The notes under the pieces are model-generated. The model searched no databases. It had not been told where the DNA came from and saw nothing but the letters and a program-made list of their open reading frames with translations. Of a stretch of DNA of 21,970 nt, positions 1-6,316 are shown piece by piece. Origin of the DNA: DAOUKH01 sp034421515 (lineage in GTDB: Bacteria; Chloroflexota; Dehalococcoidia; SHYB01). Location: contig DAOUKH010000058.1 of NCBI GenBank assembly GCA_034421515.1, forward strand, positions 1-21,970. Reading direction: 5' to 3'. Numbering within the stretch: the stretch's first letter is position 1; every line of letters begins with the position of its first letter. Position numbers and translations under genes: made by a program.

Positions 1-285
1 CCCGTCCACCGGGTCGACGATCCAGGTGTACGGGGAGTCCGCGCTCCCGCTTTCGCCCGACTCCTCCGCGAGCATGCGGAAGTCGGGGTACTCGGCGTGC
101 AGGCGTTCCAGGATCAGCGCCTCGGCCTCGAAGTCGACGTCGGTGACGAGATTGGCGCGCCCCTTCGGGCGCACGTTCTTCTCACCGTCGAACCGGTCGA
201 GGAGCAGCGCGCCGGCCTCACGAAGGAGGGGAAGGGCGACCTCGCCGACCTCTTTGCCGCTGCGGGAACGTGGGATATCCGCCAT
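1..285 (-). CDS. Inositol monophosphatase family protein (5' part, truncated by window edge)
   Basis: The minus strand is open from an ATG at 285 to the window edge, giving 95 residues. The N-terminus reads MADIPRSRSGKEVGEVALPL, and near residues 70-95 come the family hallmarks: the metal-binding Glu in LAEESGE and the WIVDPVDG motif, whose two Asp residues bind Mg2+ in inositol monophosphatases and related sugar-phosphate phosphatases (CysQ, histidinol phosphatase HisN-type). The family hydrolyses phosphomonoesters of small polyols or nucleotides in the cytoplasm. The C-terminal half, including the residues that would separate IMPase from CysQ or HisN, lies outside the window, so substrate is undetermined. 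The gene is divergent from the phosphofructokinase gene, with 113 bases between start codons. The family call is firm; the specific function is not. Confidence 0.88.
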   Translation of the reverse strand, partial: MADIPRSRSGKEVGEVALPLLREAGALLLDRFDGEKNVRPKGRANLVTDVDFEAEALILERLHAEYPDFRMLAEESGESGSADSPYTWIVDPVDG

Positions 286-326
286 GAAGGGACGCCGCGG
301 CCTCGGACGGGGCACGCCGACCGTGA

Positions 327-332
327 AGTCTA
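327..332 (-). promoter_or_regulatory. Possible -10 element for the IMPase-family gene
   Basis: On the minus strand the hexamer TAGACT (4 of 6 matches to TATAAT) lies 42 bases before the IMPase-family start codon. I see no convincing -35 at 16-18 bases. The same hexamer sits upstream of two other minus-strand genes in this window. Confidence 0.22.
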
Positions 333-342
333 GCACACCCCT

Positions 343-348
343 TAGAAT
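343..348 (+). promoter_or_regulatory. Possible -10 element for the phosphofructokinase gene
   Basis: TAGAAT (5 of 6 matches to TATAAT) lies about 50 bases before the phosphofructokinase ATG. No clear -35 is visible at the usual distance, so this is a weak call resting on one hexamer in an AT-richer spot of a GC-rich intergenic region. Confidence 0.3.
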
Positions 349-398
349 GGAAGGTGAGCTTGTACGGAGGCGGACCGGCAAGGGGAGGACGCATACCG

Positions 399-1589
399 AT
401 GCCGAAAGGACGCAAGGGCTCGCTGCTCGTGCTCCAGTCCGGCGGGCCGACGCACGTCATCAACCAGAGCCTGGCCGGCGTCTTCTACGAGGCCGAGCGC
501 AGCGGCGCCTTCGAGCGCGTCTACGGCGCCGACCACGGGCCCCGCGGCCTCATCGCCGGCAACTTCATCGACCTCTCGGCCCAGACCAAGGCCGTCTGGC
601 GCGCCGTCGCCCGCACGCCCGGGTCGGCGCTGGGTACGGCGCGGCGCAAGATCACCGGCGAGGACATCCCCGCCGTCTTCGAGGCGCTGCAGTCGCACAA
701 CGTCACCTGCATCATCAACATCGGCGGCAACGACTCCGCCGAGAACGCCCGCCTCTTCGGCGAAGCGGCCCGGAAGCGGGACTACCCGCTCACCGTGATC
801 GGCGTCCCCAAGACCGTCGACAACGACCTCCCCGAAACGGACCACTGCCCCGGCTTCGGCAGCGCGGCGCGCTACCTCGCCCTCGCGACGATGAGCACCG
901 CCCGGGACGCCGAAGCCATGGGCGTCGATCGCCCGATCCTGGTACTGGAAGCGATGGGGCGCAACGCGGCGTGGCTCGCGGTGTCGGCGGGCATGGCCAA
1001 GCGGGAGGAGCGCGACGCCCCGCACGCGATCGTCAGCCCCGAGAAGGTCGTCCACGAGGACCGCTTCCTTGCCTTGCTGGACGAAGCGATGACCAAGTTC
1101 GGCTACGCCGTCGCCGTCGTCGCCGAGAACGCCAAGGGCCCCGACGGGCCGCTGGGCGCCGGAGGCGAGCCCGACTACGTCGACGAGTTCGGCCACGCCT
1201 ACTGGCCGAGCCCGGCGCACTATCTGTCTCGCCTGGCGAGCCGGCGGTTGAAGGTGCGCGCCAATTTCACCAAGCCGGGGATGTTGGCGCGGTCGATGGC
1301 CCTCGCCGTTTCTCAGGTCGACGCGCGTGAGGCGCGGATGGTCGGCGAGGCGGCGGTGCGCTACGCCCTACAGGGCGAGAGCGGCAAGATGGTGACGCTG
1401 GTGCGTGCCCCCGAAGGCCCCTACCGCTGCGATGTCGGACTGGCCCCTCTGGAGGCCGTCGCGGGCAAGGAGCGCCTGCTCCCTGAGGGCTTCTCCGAGC
1501 CGGTCACCGAGCTTCCCACGCGCCTCTTCCGCGACTACGCCCGCCCCCTCATGGGCGGCCCCCTCCCCCGCTTCGGCCGCTTCCGCTAG
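399..1589 (+). CDS. 6-phosphofructokinase family protein, predicted pyrophosphate-dependent type
   Basis: The protein has 396-397 residues. The ATG at 399 is chosen over an upstream in-frame GTG at 354 because AGGGGAGG (381-388) sits 10 bases before it and the protein then starts just before the first strand, MPKGRKGSLLVLQSGG. Visible family motifs are SGGPTHVINQ (residues 14-23, phosphoryl-donor loop), GGNDS (109-113), PKTVDND with catalytic Asp141 (137-143), and EAMGRNA (184-190, fructose-6-phosphate binding). ATP-dependent enzymes have GGDGS and PGTIDND. Here the equivalent Gly residues are Asp112 and Lys138, the substitutions that mark PPi-dependent PFKs. It should phosphorylate fructose 6-phosphate to the 1,6-bisphosphate, reversibly if PPi is used. 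The position of the usual Mg-binding Asp is Asn111, which is unusual. The stop codon overlaps that of the convergent SRPBCC gene. Confidence 0.87.
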   Translation: MPKGRKGSLLVLQSGGPTHVINQSLAGVFYEAERSGAFERVYGADHGPRGLIAGNFIDLSAQTKAVWRAVARTPGSALGTARRKITGEDIPAVFEALQSHNVTCIINIGGNDSAENARLFGEAARKRDYPLTVIGVPKTVDNDLPETDHCPGFGSAARYLALATMSTARDAEAMGVDRPILVLEAMGRNAAWLAVSAGMAKREERDAPHAIVSPEKVVHEDRFLALLDEAMTKFGYAVAVVAENAKGPDGPLGAGGEPDYVDEFGHAYWPSPAHYLSRLASRRLKVRANFTKPGMLARSMALAVSQVDAREARMVGEAAVRYALQGESGKMVTLVRAPEGPYRCDVGLAPLEAVAGKERLLPEGFSEPVTELPTRLFRDYARPLMGGPLPRFGRFR

Positions 1590-2044
1590 CCGCTCCCGGC
1601 GCGGTGCGCCTCCTCGATCGCGGCGGCGAGGATGCCGGCGAACTCGCCGCAGACCTTGGGCAGGACGGGCGCCAGCAGCGCGTTCACCATGGGGCCCTGG
1701 AAGCCGCCGGGGACCAGCTCGAGGTGCACGTGCATCGAAGTCGCGCCGCCGTCCGCCGGCGCCGCGCTAAAGGCGCCCGATCCCGCGACGTTGTCGTTCG
1801 TCGCCTCCAGCGTGAACGCGACCTTCGACGGCTCGTCCCACTCGGTGATACGGACGTGGAAGGTCACCGCCTTGCTCAGTTGGCCGATCTGGCCCTTGAG
1901 CGTCCACAGCGACTCGTCATCGGACAGCCGCTCGTGCGACTGGTAGCCGGTCACCAGCGGCGCCCAGTTGTCCATGTCGCTGGTGAAGCGCCACACCGCC
2001 TCGATGGGAGCGCCGACCTCGCGGACGGCCTCGCCCACGGCCAC
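1586..2044 (-). CDS. SRPBCC (START/Bet v1-like) family protein, CoxG-like
   Basis: The protein has 152 residues and a GTG start at 2044. GGGAGG lies 7 bases upstream, overlapping the end of the preceding flavoprotein gene, whose stop is only 3 bases away, so translation is probably coupled. The sequence opens with a strand followed by GAPIEAVWRFTSDMDNWA, the usual start of SRPBCC/polyketide-cyclase and CoxG domains (beta strand, then the helix pair with DxxxW). A helix near 120-148 (PKVCGEFAGILAAAIEEA) is the long C-terminal helix that closes the hydrophobic pocket. Such proteins bind or transfer hydrophobic ligands or help membrane attachment of dehydrogenases. No catalytic residue can be assigned. 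It probably serves the adjacent FAD enzyme, but its ligand is unknown. Confidence 0.8.
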   Translation of the reverse strand: MAVGEAVREVGAPIEAVWRFTSDMDNWAPLVTGYQSHERLSDDESLWTLKGQIGQLSKAVTFHVRITEWDEPSKVAFTLEATNDNVAGSGAFSAAPADGGATSMHVHLELVPGGFQGPMVNALLAPVLPKVCGEFAGILAAAIEEAHRAGSG

Positions 2045-2047
2045 GGC

Positions 2048-3709
2048 CTAGCCTCCCGACGGCAGGTCGCGTGACGGCCGCACCGCGGCGGCCTTCCCCG
2101 CGATGTAGCCGAACGTCATGGCGGGGCCCAGCGTCGCGCCGCCGCCCGGATAGGTGGGGCCGAAGACCCCCGCCGCCACGTTGCCCGCCGCGAACAGTCC
2201 CTCGATGAGGCCGCCGCGGTGGTTCTTCACCCGCGCGTTCGCGTCGGTGCGCGGCCCGCCGTTCGTCCCCAGCGCGCCCCACAGGATGGGGAGAGCGTAG
2301 AAGGGCGGCGTCTCCAGCGGGGAGAGCGTCCGCGTCGCGTCGTAGTCGCCCCCGGTGTGGGGGCCGTAGGCCCTGGCGCCCCGCTGGAAGTCGGGGTCGA
2401 CGCCTTCGGCGGCGAAGCGGTTGAAGCGGGACACCTGCTCGTCGAGGCCGTCGGGGTCGATGCCGACCTTCTCCGCGAGCTCGCGAATGGTCGGCGCTTG
2501 ATCGAGCCAGTCGGGAGCGGGCTCGCCGGGCATCATGGTGAAGATGATGTTCGTGCTCTTGCAGGCGTCGTCGAAGATCGCCCACGACGGGTAGTTGGGG
2601 TGCTCCTGCGCAACCGGGTCGAAGGTGTAGAACGTCTTCGGCAGGTCCATGTAAGTGGTGCACTCGTTGACGAAGCGCTTTCCTTTGGAGTTGACCAGCA
2701 TCGCGCCGGGAAGCGTGGGGATGCCGCTGCCGGTGTGGGCGAGGGGGTGCCCCTCGAACTCCATCGTGGGGTCGACCACCGCCGGGCTCCACCAGGCCTG
2801 ACCCATGTTCCCCAGCGCGGCCCCCGCCTCCATCGCCATGACGAGGCCGTCGCCGTCGTTGTAGGGCGGGCTGAGGGGATGGGTGAGGCCCTGCCGCAAG
2901 AAGGTGCTGACCAGCTCCCCGTTCCACTCGTAGCCGCCGGTGGCGAGGATGACGCCCCGCCGCGCGCCGACGTACAGGTCGCCGCCTTCGTGCTCGGCGA
3001 GCACGCCGACAACCGCACCGTCGCCGTCGAGCACCAGCTCGCGGGCCGGGGCCTCCGTCAGCGCCTCGACGCCGCGGTCGAGCAGCCCCTTGAACAGTGA
3101 GGCGACGAGTGCGCCGCCCATGGTGCGGATGTCGTTCTGCGCCCGTTCCGCCAGCAGCGCGAAGTTGATCTGCGACGGGTCGCTCGCGACGGAGCCTTCC
3201 TCCATCGTGATCGGCGGATAGATGGGGCTGATGCGCAGCCGCTGGGCCCACTCGCCCAGCTGCTTGGCGTCGAAGGGATGGTTCTCGATGGAGCGGCCCC
3301 GCTGCTTGCCGCCGGGGAACTGGTGGTAGTAGTCGGCGAACCAGCTCGTGGAGAACATGCGCAACGGCGTGTGGTCCTCAAGGTAGTCGATCATCTCGTG
3401 GGCGGTGTCGACGTAGACCTCGAGCAGGCTGGAGTCGGGCTCGATGCCCAGGGTGAGGCGGCGCAGGTAGGTCAGCGCGTCCTCGCGGGAGTCGTCGACG
3501 CCCACGGCGGCCATGTGCTTGTTGCGCGGAATCCAGGGCATCCCGCCGGAGACGCCGGTCGTCCCGCCGATCAGCGGGGCCTTCTCCAGCAGCAGCGTCT
3601 CGGCGCCGCCGTCGTGGGCCAGCGTGGCGGCCACGAGGCCGGCCCCTCCCGACCCAAGCACGACGACGTCGACTTCACGGTCCCACTTCGCGGGAATCTT
3701 GGCAGGCAT
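2048..3709 (-). CDS. FAD-dependent dehydrogenase, 3-ketosteroid delta1-dehydrogenase-like (KstD/fumarate reductase flavoprotein superfamily)
   Basis: The protein has 553 residues. The ATG at 3709 is chosen because GGGAGGTCGAAC directly precedes it; the frame stays open upstream to 3952, but that stretch is low-complexity and antisense-like. The N-terminus carries the FAD Rossmann motif GSGGAG (19-24), an acidic strand end LLLEK (39-43) and GGTTGVSGG. The C-terminus has the KstD-type block with GTNGGPRTD, GLFAAGN and TYPGGGATLGPAMTFGY; Tyr520 and Gly524 match the Tyr and Gly of the YPGxG motif that bind the 3-keto group in KstD enzymes. Members remove hydrogens from C1-C2 of 3-ketosteroids or related cyclic enones, passing electrons to a quinone or other acceptor. 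The actual substrate may be a terpenoid or other cyclic ketone. It lies second in a run SDR, FAD enzyme, SRPBCC. Confidence 0.86.
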   Translation of the reverse strand: MPAKIPAKWDREVDVVVLGSGGAGLVAATLAHDGGAETLLLEKAPLIGGTTGVSGGMPWIPRNKHMAAVGVDDSREDALTYLRRLTLGIEPDSSLLEVYVDTAHEMIDYLEDHTPLRMFSTSWFADYYHQFPGGKQRGRSIENHPFDAKQLGEWAQRLRISPIYPPITMEEGSVASDPSQINFALLAERAQNDIRTMGGALVASLFKGLLDRGVEALTEAPARELVLDGDGAVVGVLAEHEGGDLYVGARRGVILATGGYEWNGELVSTFLRQGLTHPLSPPYNDGDGLVMAMEAGAALGNMGQAWWSPAVVDPTMEFEGHPLAHTGSGIPTLPGAMLVNSKGKRFVNECTTYMDLPKTFYTFDPVAQEHPNYPSWAIFDDACKSTNIIFTMMPGEPAPDWLDQAPTIRELAEKVGIDPDGLDEQVSRFNRFAAEGVDPDFQRGARAYGPHTGGDYDATRTLSPLETPPFYALPILWGALGTNGGPRTDANARVKNHRGGLIEGLFAAGNVAAGVFGPTYPGGGATLGPAMTFGYIAGKAAAVRPSRDLPSGG

Positions 3710-3720
3710 GTTCGACCTCC

Positions 3721-3740
3721 CGCCGCGGCCGGGCGCGGCG
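3721..3740. repeat. Small GC hairpin between the SDR and FAD dehydrogenase genes
   Basis: CGCCGCG (3721-3727) and CGCGGCG (3734-3740) form a perfect 7-bp stem with a 6-base loop in the 56-base intercistronic gap. It lacks a T-tract, so if it acts at all it is more likely an mRNA processing or stability element than a terminator. Confidence 0.35.
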
Positions 3741-3765
3741 TCGTTGGTGTAGGGGGCCTTCGGAA

Positions 3766-4686
3766 CTACCGGCGGAGCAGCTCCGGGTTGCGGGCTTCGA
3801 TCATCCGCCGCAGGCCGTCCTTCCACGGCACCGTGGTGCGGCTCAGGTGTTGGTGCATGAGCTCGGGGTCCGGCGAGATGCTCCCGAGGGCCTGCTCGGT
3901 GTAGTCGAACTTGGGCTCGAGGCCGGTCAGCTCGCCCATGTGGGCGCACCACTCCTCGATGCTCGCCTCCTCGCTGCCGCCCCAGTTCAGGGTGAGCGCG
4001 GGCACGGACGCCGCCGCCAGCAGCTCCTCGACGTGGACGTCGATGTCGTCCTCGTGGATGGGGGCGTAGTAGTTGCCCAGCGAGGGGTGCACCGGGACCG
4101 GCAGCCCCGCCATCATCGCCAGCAGGTGGTAGTAGGGCCAGCCGCCGTTGTCGCCGAAGGGCACGTTGAGCCGCGCGATCACGGTGGGGAGTCCGAGCTG
4201 CGCGCAGGCGAACCGGGCCACGACCTCGCTGGAGATCTTGGAGATGCTGTACGTCGCCATGCCGGGGCCCATGACCACGTGGCTGTCGCCGAGACGGTCG
4301 GTCTCCTTCAGCTTGCGCCCGCCGGTGGGCTTGTAGACCGCGGTCGAGGAGCAGTGCAGGAAGGCCTTCGCCTTCCGCGTGTGGTACATCAGCCGGCCCG
4401 TTCCCTCGCCGTTCACCGCGAGGTCGTAGTCGAAGTTGTCGTCGGGGCTCTTCACCACCGCGAAGTTGAGGACGTAGGTGAAGTCGTCGTCGAGCGCGTC
4501 GAACGAGTCCACGCCCATGTCCAGCTTGACCGCCTTGACGCCGGCCGTCTCGACGCGGGCCCGGTCGTCGGGGTTGCTGAAGCGCGCGATCCCAACGACC
4601 TCGTTCTCCTTCGCCAGGGTCTTGCAGACCGGAAACGCGACCTGCCCCGCGGGCCCGGTCACGAGAATCTTCTCACCTCGCAACAT
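3766..4686 (-). CDS. NAD(P)-dependent epimerase/dehydratase-like extended SDR
   Basis: The protein has 306 residues. The ATG at 4686 is chosen because GGAGGAGG lies 5 bases upstream; an in-frame ATG at 4710 would place that ribosome site inside the gene. The N-terminal nucleotide-binding motif is TGPAGQVA (residues 10-17), which matches TGxxGxxG except for Ala17 at the third glycine. The catalytic Ser is in HCSSTAVY (111-118) and the YxxxK pair is Tyr146/Lys150 in YSISK. This is the layout of extended short-chain dehydrogenases such as sugar epimerases, 3-beta-hydroxysteroid dehydrogenases and dihydroflavonol reductases. An early step on a hydroxyl or keto group is likely, given the KstD-like gene 56 bases downstream with which it is probably co-transcribed. 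The substrate cannot be told; a sugar-nucleotide epimerase is less likely in this context. Confidence 0.83.
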   Translation of the reverse strand: MLRGEKILVTGPAGQVAFPVCKTLAKENEVVGIARFSNPDDRARVETAGVKAVKLDMGVDSFDALDDDFTYVLNFAVVKSPDDNFDYDLAVNGEGTGRLMYHTRKAKAFLHCSSTAVYKPTGGRKLKETDRLGDSHVVMGPGMATYSISKISSEVVARFACAQLGLPTVIARLNVPFGDNGGWPYYHLLAMMAGLPVPVHPSLGNYYAPIHEDDIDVHVEELLAAASVPALTLNWGGSEEASIEEWCAHMGELTGLEPKFDYTEQALGSISPDPELMHQHLSRTTVPWKDGLRRMIEARNPELLRR

Positions 4687-4885
4687 GGCGGCCTCCTCCG
4701 GCGCGGACATGGGGTGCCTCGACGCCGCGCCGAAGGATAGCCTAGCCCGCGCCGGAAAGATAGGACGCGGGCCAGAGACCTGAAGGCTGGGTGTTGCGGG
4801 GCGGTCTTCCCCCGCTCCCGCGGGAGACCTTTGCGCAACTCCCGCCGATGGTTGGGAAACGGGCGGAGTGGGGCGGTTCTTCCCT

Positions 4886-4956
4886 CTCCCCCTCTGGGGG
4901 AGATTTGAGAGAGGGCGCGCGCCGTCAGGCGCGCGAGCGCCCGCAGGGCGCTGCTT
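4886..4956 (+). repeat. Three-hairpin dispersed repeat, copy 1
   Basis: The core begins with CTCCCCC-TCT-GGGGGAG (4886-4902), continues through GAGAGAGGGCGCGCGCC and a GGCGCGC block, and ends with AGCGCCC-GCA-GGGCGCT (4936-4952). A near-identical copy lies at 18567-18636 in the same orientation, differing by one inserted T and a few substitutions. Loop bases differ (GCA versus GTA) while the stem bases are unchanged. It is intergenic in both places, as expected of a REP/MITE-like element. I see no coding capacity. Confidence 0.8.
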
Positions 4957-4981
4957 CCTAGGGCAAGCCGGCCGAAATAGA

Positions 4982-5010
4982 CTCACCCCTCTCCGGCGGA
5001 GAGGGGTGAG
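4982..5010. terminator. Perfect 13-bp hairpin downstream of the amidohydrolase gene
   Basis: CTCACCCCTCTCC (4982-4994) and GGAGAGGGGTGAG (4998-5010) pair perfectly around a 3-base loop, 30 bases past the amidohydrolase stop. On the minus strand the following bases are TCTATTTCGG, so only a weak T-rich stretch follows. It could be a terminator or 3'-end stabiliser; it could also be one more member of the hairpin repeats in this gap. Confidence 0.5.
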
Positions 5011-5039
5011 GATGCCTTCCTTTGGGAAGCGGGGTGGCT

Positions 5040-6170
5040 TTAGGCGTTGAGGTTGTAGAGCTCCACGCAGTTGTCGGCGATGATCATGCGCCGCTCGTCT
5101 TCGGGGACGCCCTCGAAGTGCTTGGCGATGTACTCCTGCGACTTCGGCCACGTGCTGTTGATGTGGGGGTAGTCGCTGGACCACATGATCCGGTTGAGGC
5201 CGATGGTGTGCCGCTCGCGGACGCCGACGTAGTCCTCGATGAAGGTGCCGTAGATGTGGCGGCGCCAGACTTCGCTCGGGCGCTCCTCCAGCGGGCTGTT
5301 GGTGTGGTAGCGGTGGCGCTCCCAGCTGTGGTCCATCCAGTCCACGATGAAGGCCATCCAGCCGATGCCGCTCTCGACCGAGACCAGCTTGAGCTTGGGA
5401 TGGTTCTTGAGCACGCCGCTGAAGATTAGGCTTGTCATCGGCTCGGCCATCATGGCCTTGTTGACGGTGACGCTCACCAGCAGCATCTGCTCGAGGCCGC
5501 GGGTCCGGGGCTTGCCGCCCAGGTGGAAGTTGATCGGCATTTCGAGGTCTTCGAGCGCCGACCAGAGCGGCTCGTAGACCGGGTCGATGTAGGACTTGTC
5601 GCCGGCGTCGGAGTTGTCGACCGCGGGGATGGAGGGGAGCAGGACGCCCCGGAGGCCCATCTTCTTGGCGCGCGTCGCCTCGGAGATGGCGAGGTTGATG
5701 TCCCAGAACGGGATCTCGGCGATGCCCACGAGGCGCCCGGGGTTGGGCGAGCAGTACTCTGCGAGCCAGTCGTTGTAGACCTGCATCATCGCGAAGCGGA
5801 GCTCGCGGTCGGTTGTCTTCATCTCCACGCCGCCGCCGTCGCCGCTGCCGTAGAGCACCTCGGCGTCGACGCCGTCGGTGTCCATGTCCTTAATGCGCGC
5901 GATGGGGTCCCAGCCGCCCATGTGCCCCTTCTGGGCGACGTCGCTCTCGGTCTTGAGCTTGGCGTAGTCGGCGCCCGCCGCTCCGGCCAGCGACATGAAC
6001 TTCTGCTCGCGGCCCTCGAAGCGCAGGACTTCCTTGCCGTCCTTTTTCTCGACCCTCGGGGCCCGCTCCTTCAACTCCGCCGGCACGCGGTCGGCGTAGA
6101 TGGTGGGCGGCGGGTTGACGTGCGAGTCCGCCGAGACGCACTTGTAGTTGATCTTGGTCTGCGTGGTCAT
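5040..6170 (-). CDS. Amidohydrolase family protein (amidohydrolase_2, ACMSD-like fold)
   Basis: The protein has 376 residues. The ATG at 6170 has GGAGG 5 bases upstream. Motifs run in the order expected of the PF04909-type TIM barrel: DSHVN (Asp15, His17; many members have HxH here), FHLGG with His216 after strand 5, a conserved ESGIGW (Glu266), and SSDYPH with catalytic Asp333. Such metal-dependent enzymes hydrolyse, decarboxylate or hydrate ring or carboxylate substrates; ACMSD and gamma-resorcylate decarboxylase are known relatives. The protein is cytoplasmic with no signal peptide. It is divergent from a MaoC-type dehydratase across 146 bases, so the two may be co-regulated. Whether it is a hydrolase or a decarboxylase cannot be settled here. 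Confidence 0.86.
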   Translation of the reverse strand: MTTQTKINYKCVSADSHVNPPPTIYADRVPAELKERAPRVEKKDGKEVLRFEGREQKFMSLAGAAGADYAKLKTESDVAQKGHMGGWDPIARIKDMDTDGVDAEVLYGSGDGGGVEMKTTDRELRFAMMQVYNDWLAEYCSPNPGRLVGIAEIPFWDINLAISEATRAKKMGLRGVLLPSIPAVDNSDAGDKSYIDPVYEPLWSALEDLEMPINFHLGGKPRTRGLEQMLLVSVTVNKAMMAEPMTSLIFSGVLKNHPKLKLVSVESGIGWMAFIVDWMDHSWERHRYHTNSPLEERPSEVWRRHIYGTFIEDYVGVRERHTIGLNRIMWSSDYPHINSTWPKSQEYIAKHFEGVPEDERRMIIADNCVELYNLNA

Positions 6171-6193
6171 CGATTCCTCCGTGGTTGCACTCG

Positions 6194-6228
6194 GGCCCGG
6201 CCTACTCCTAGCCTCTTCGGGCCGGGCC
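6194..6228. promoter_or_regulatory. Inverted repeat at the start of the amidohydrolase leader
   Basis: GGCCCGGCC (6194-6202) and GGCCGGGCC (6220-6228) are perfect inverted arms 17 bases apart. If the promoter called at 6238-6266 is used, the hairpin starts within a few bases of the transcript 5' end. It may be an operator or a leader hairpin. No T-tract follows. Confidence 0.4.
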
Positions 6229-6237
6229 TAGAAGGGT

Positions 6238-6266
6238 AGTCTAACGCTATCAACCAGAAGCGTCCA
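6238..6266 (-). promoter_or_regulatory. Candidate sigma70-type promoter for the amidohydrolase gene
   Basis: On the minus strand TGGACG (6266-6261) and TAGACT (6243-6238) are separated by 17 bases. Each matches its consensus at 4 of 6 positions. The -10 is 68 bases before the ATG. Confidence 0.35.
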
Positions 6267-6279
6267 CCGCGCCGGACGC

Positions 6280-6285
6280 TATACT
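6280..6285 (+). promoter_or_regulatory. Candidate -10 element for the MaoC-type dehydratase gene
   Basis: TATACT (5 of 6 matches to TATAAT) lies 31 bases before the ATG at 6317, a natural spacing for a short leader. No recognisable -35 is present, suggesting an activator-dependent or alternative-sigma promoter if real. Confidence 0.35.
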
Positions 6286-6316
6286 CGGACGGCGCCGCAG
6301 CGCAGGAGGTTCCCCC

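Larger units (their letters stand above)
4687..5039. other. Gene-free gap filled with hairpin repeats
   Basis: These 353 bases between the amidohydrolase and SDR genes (both minus strand) hold no credible gene. They contain a 12-bp palindrome CTCCCGCGGGAG (4815-4826), a short near-direct repeat GGGGCGGTCTTCCCC (4798-4812) and GGGGCGGTTCTTCCC (4870-4884), one copy of the three-hairpin repeat, and a 13-bp hairpin at 4982-5010. Because of these elements I do not assume the amidohydrolase and SDR are one transcript. Confidence 0.7.

Noticed and set aside
1917..3251. A 444-codon minus-strand frame inside the flavoprotein gene
   Set aside because: It overlaps the KstD-like enzyme in another frame and is Arg/Ala/Gly/His-rich, typical of a frame shadow.
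3710..3952. N-terminal extension of the FAD dehydrogenase by 81 residues
   Set aside because: The extension is Pro/Arg/His-rich and runs into the SDR coding region. A strong ribosome site precedes the ATG at 3709, and the FAD motif then sits at the usual distance from the N-terminus.
4886..4956. CRISPR array or tRNA-like structure in the repeat-rich gaps
   Set aside because: The repeats are not regularly spaced, have no spacers, and show no cloverleaf or conserved tRNA arms; they are hairpin elements only.
4687..5184. N-terminal extension of the SDR through the repeat region into the amidohydrolase gene
   Set aside because: The translation through the three-hairpin repeat (for example ARAPDGARPLSNLPQRG) is repeat-derived; the real ribosome site is at the ATG at 4686.
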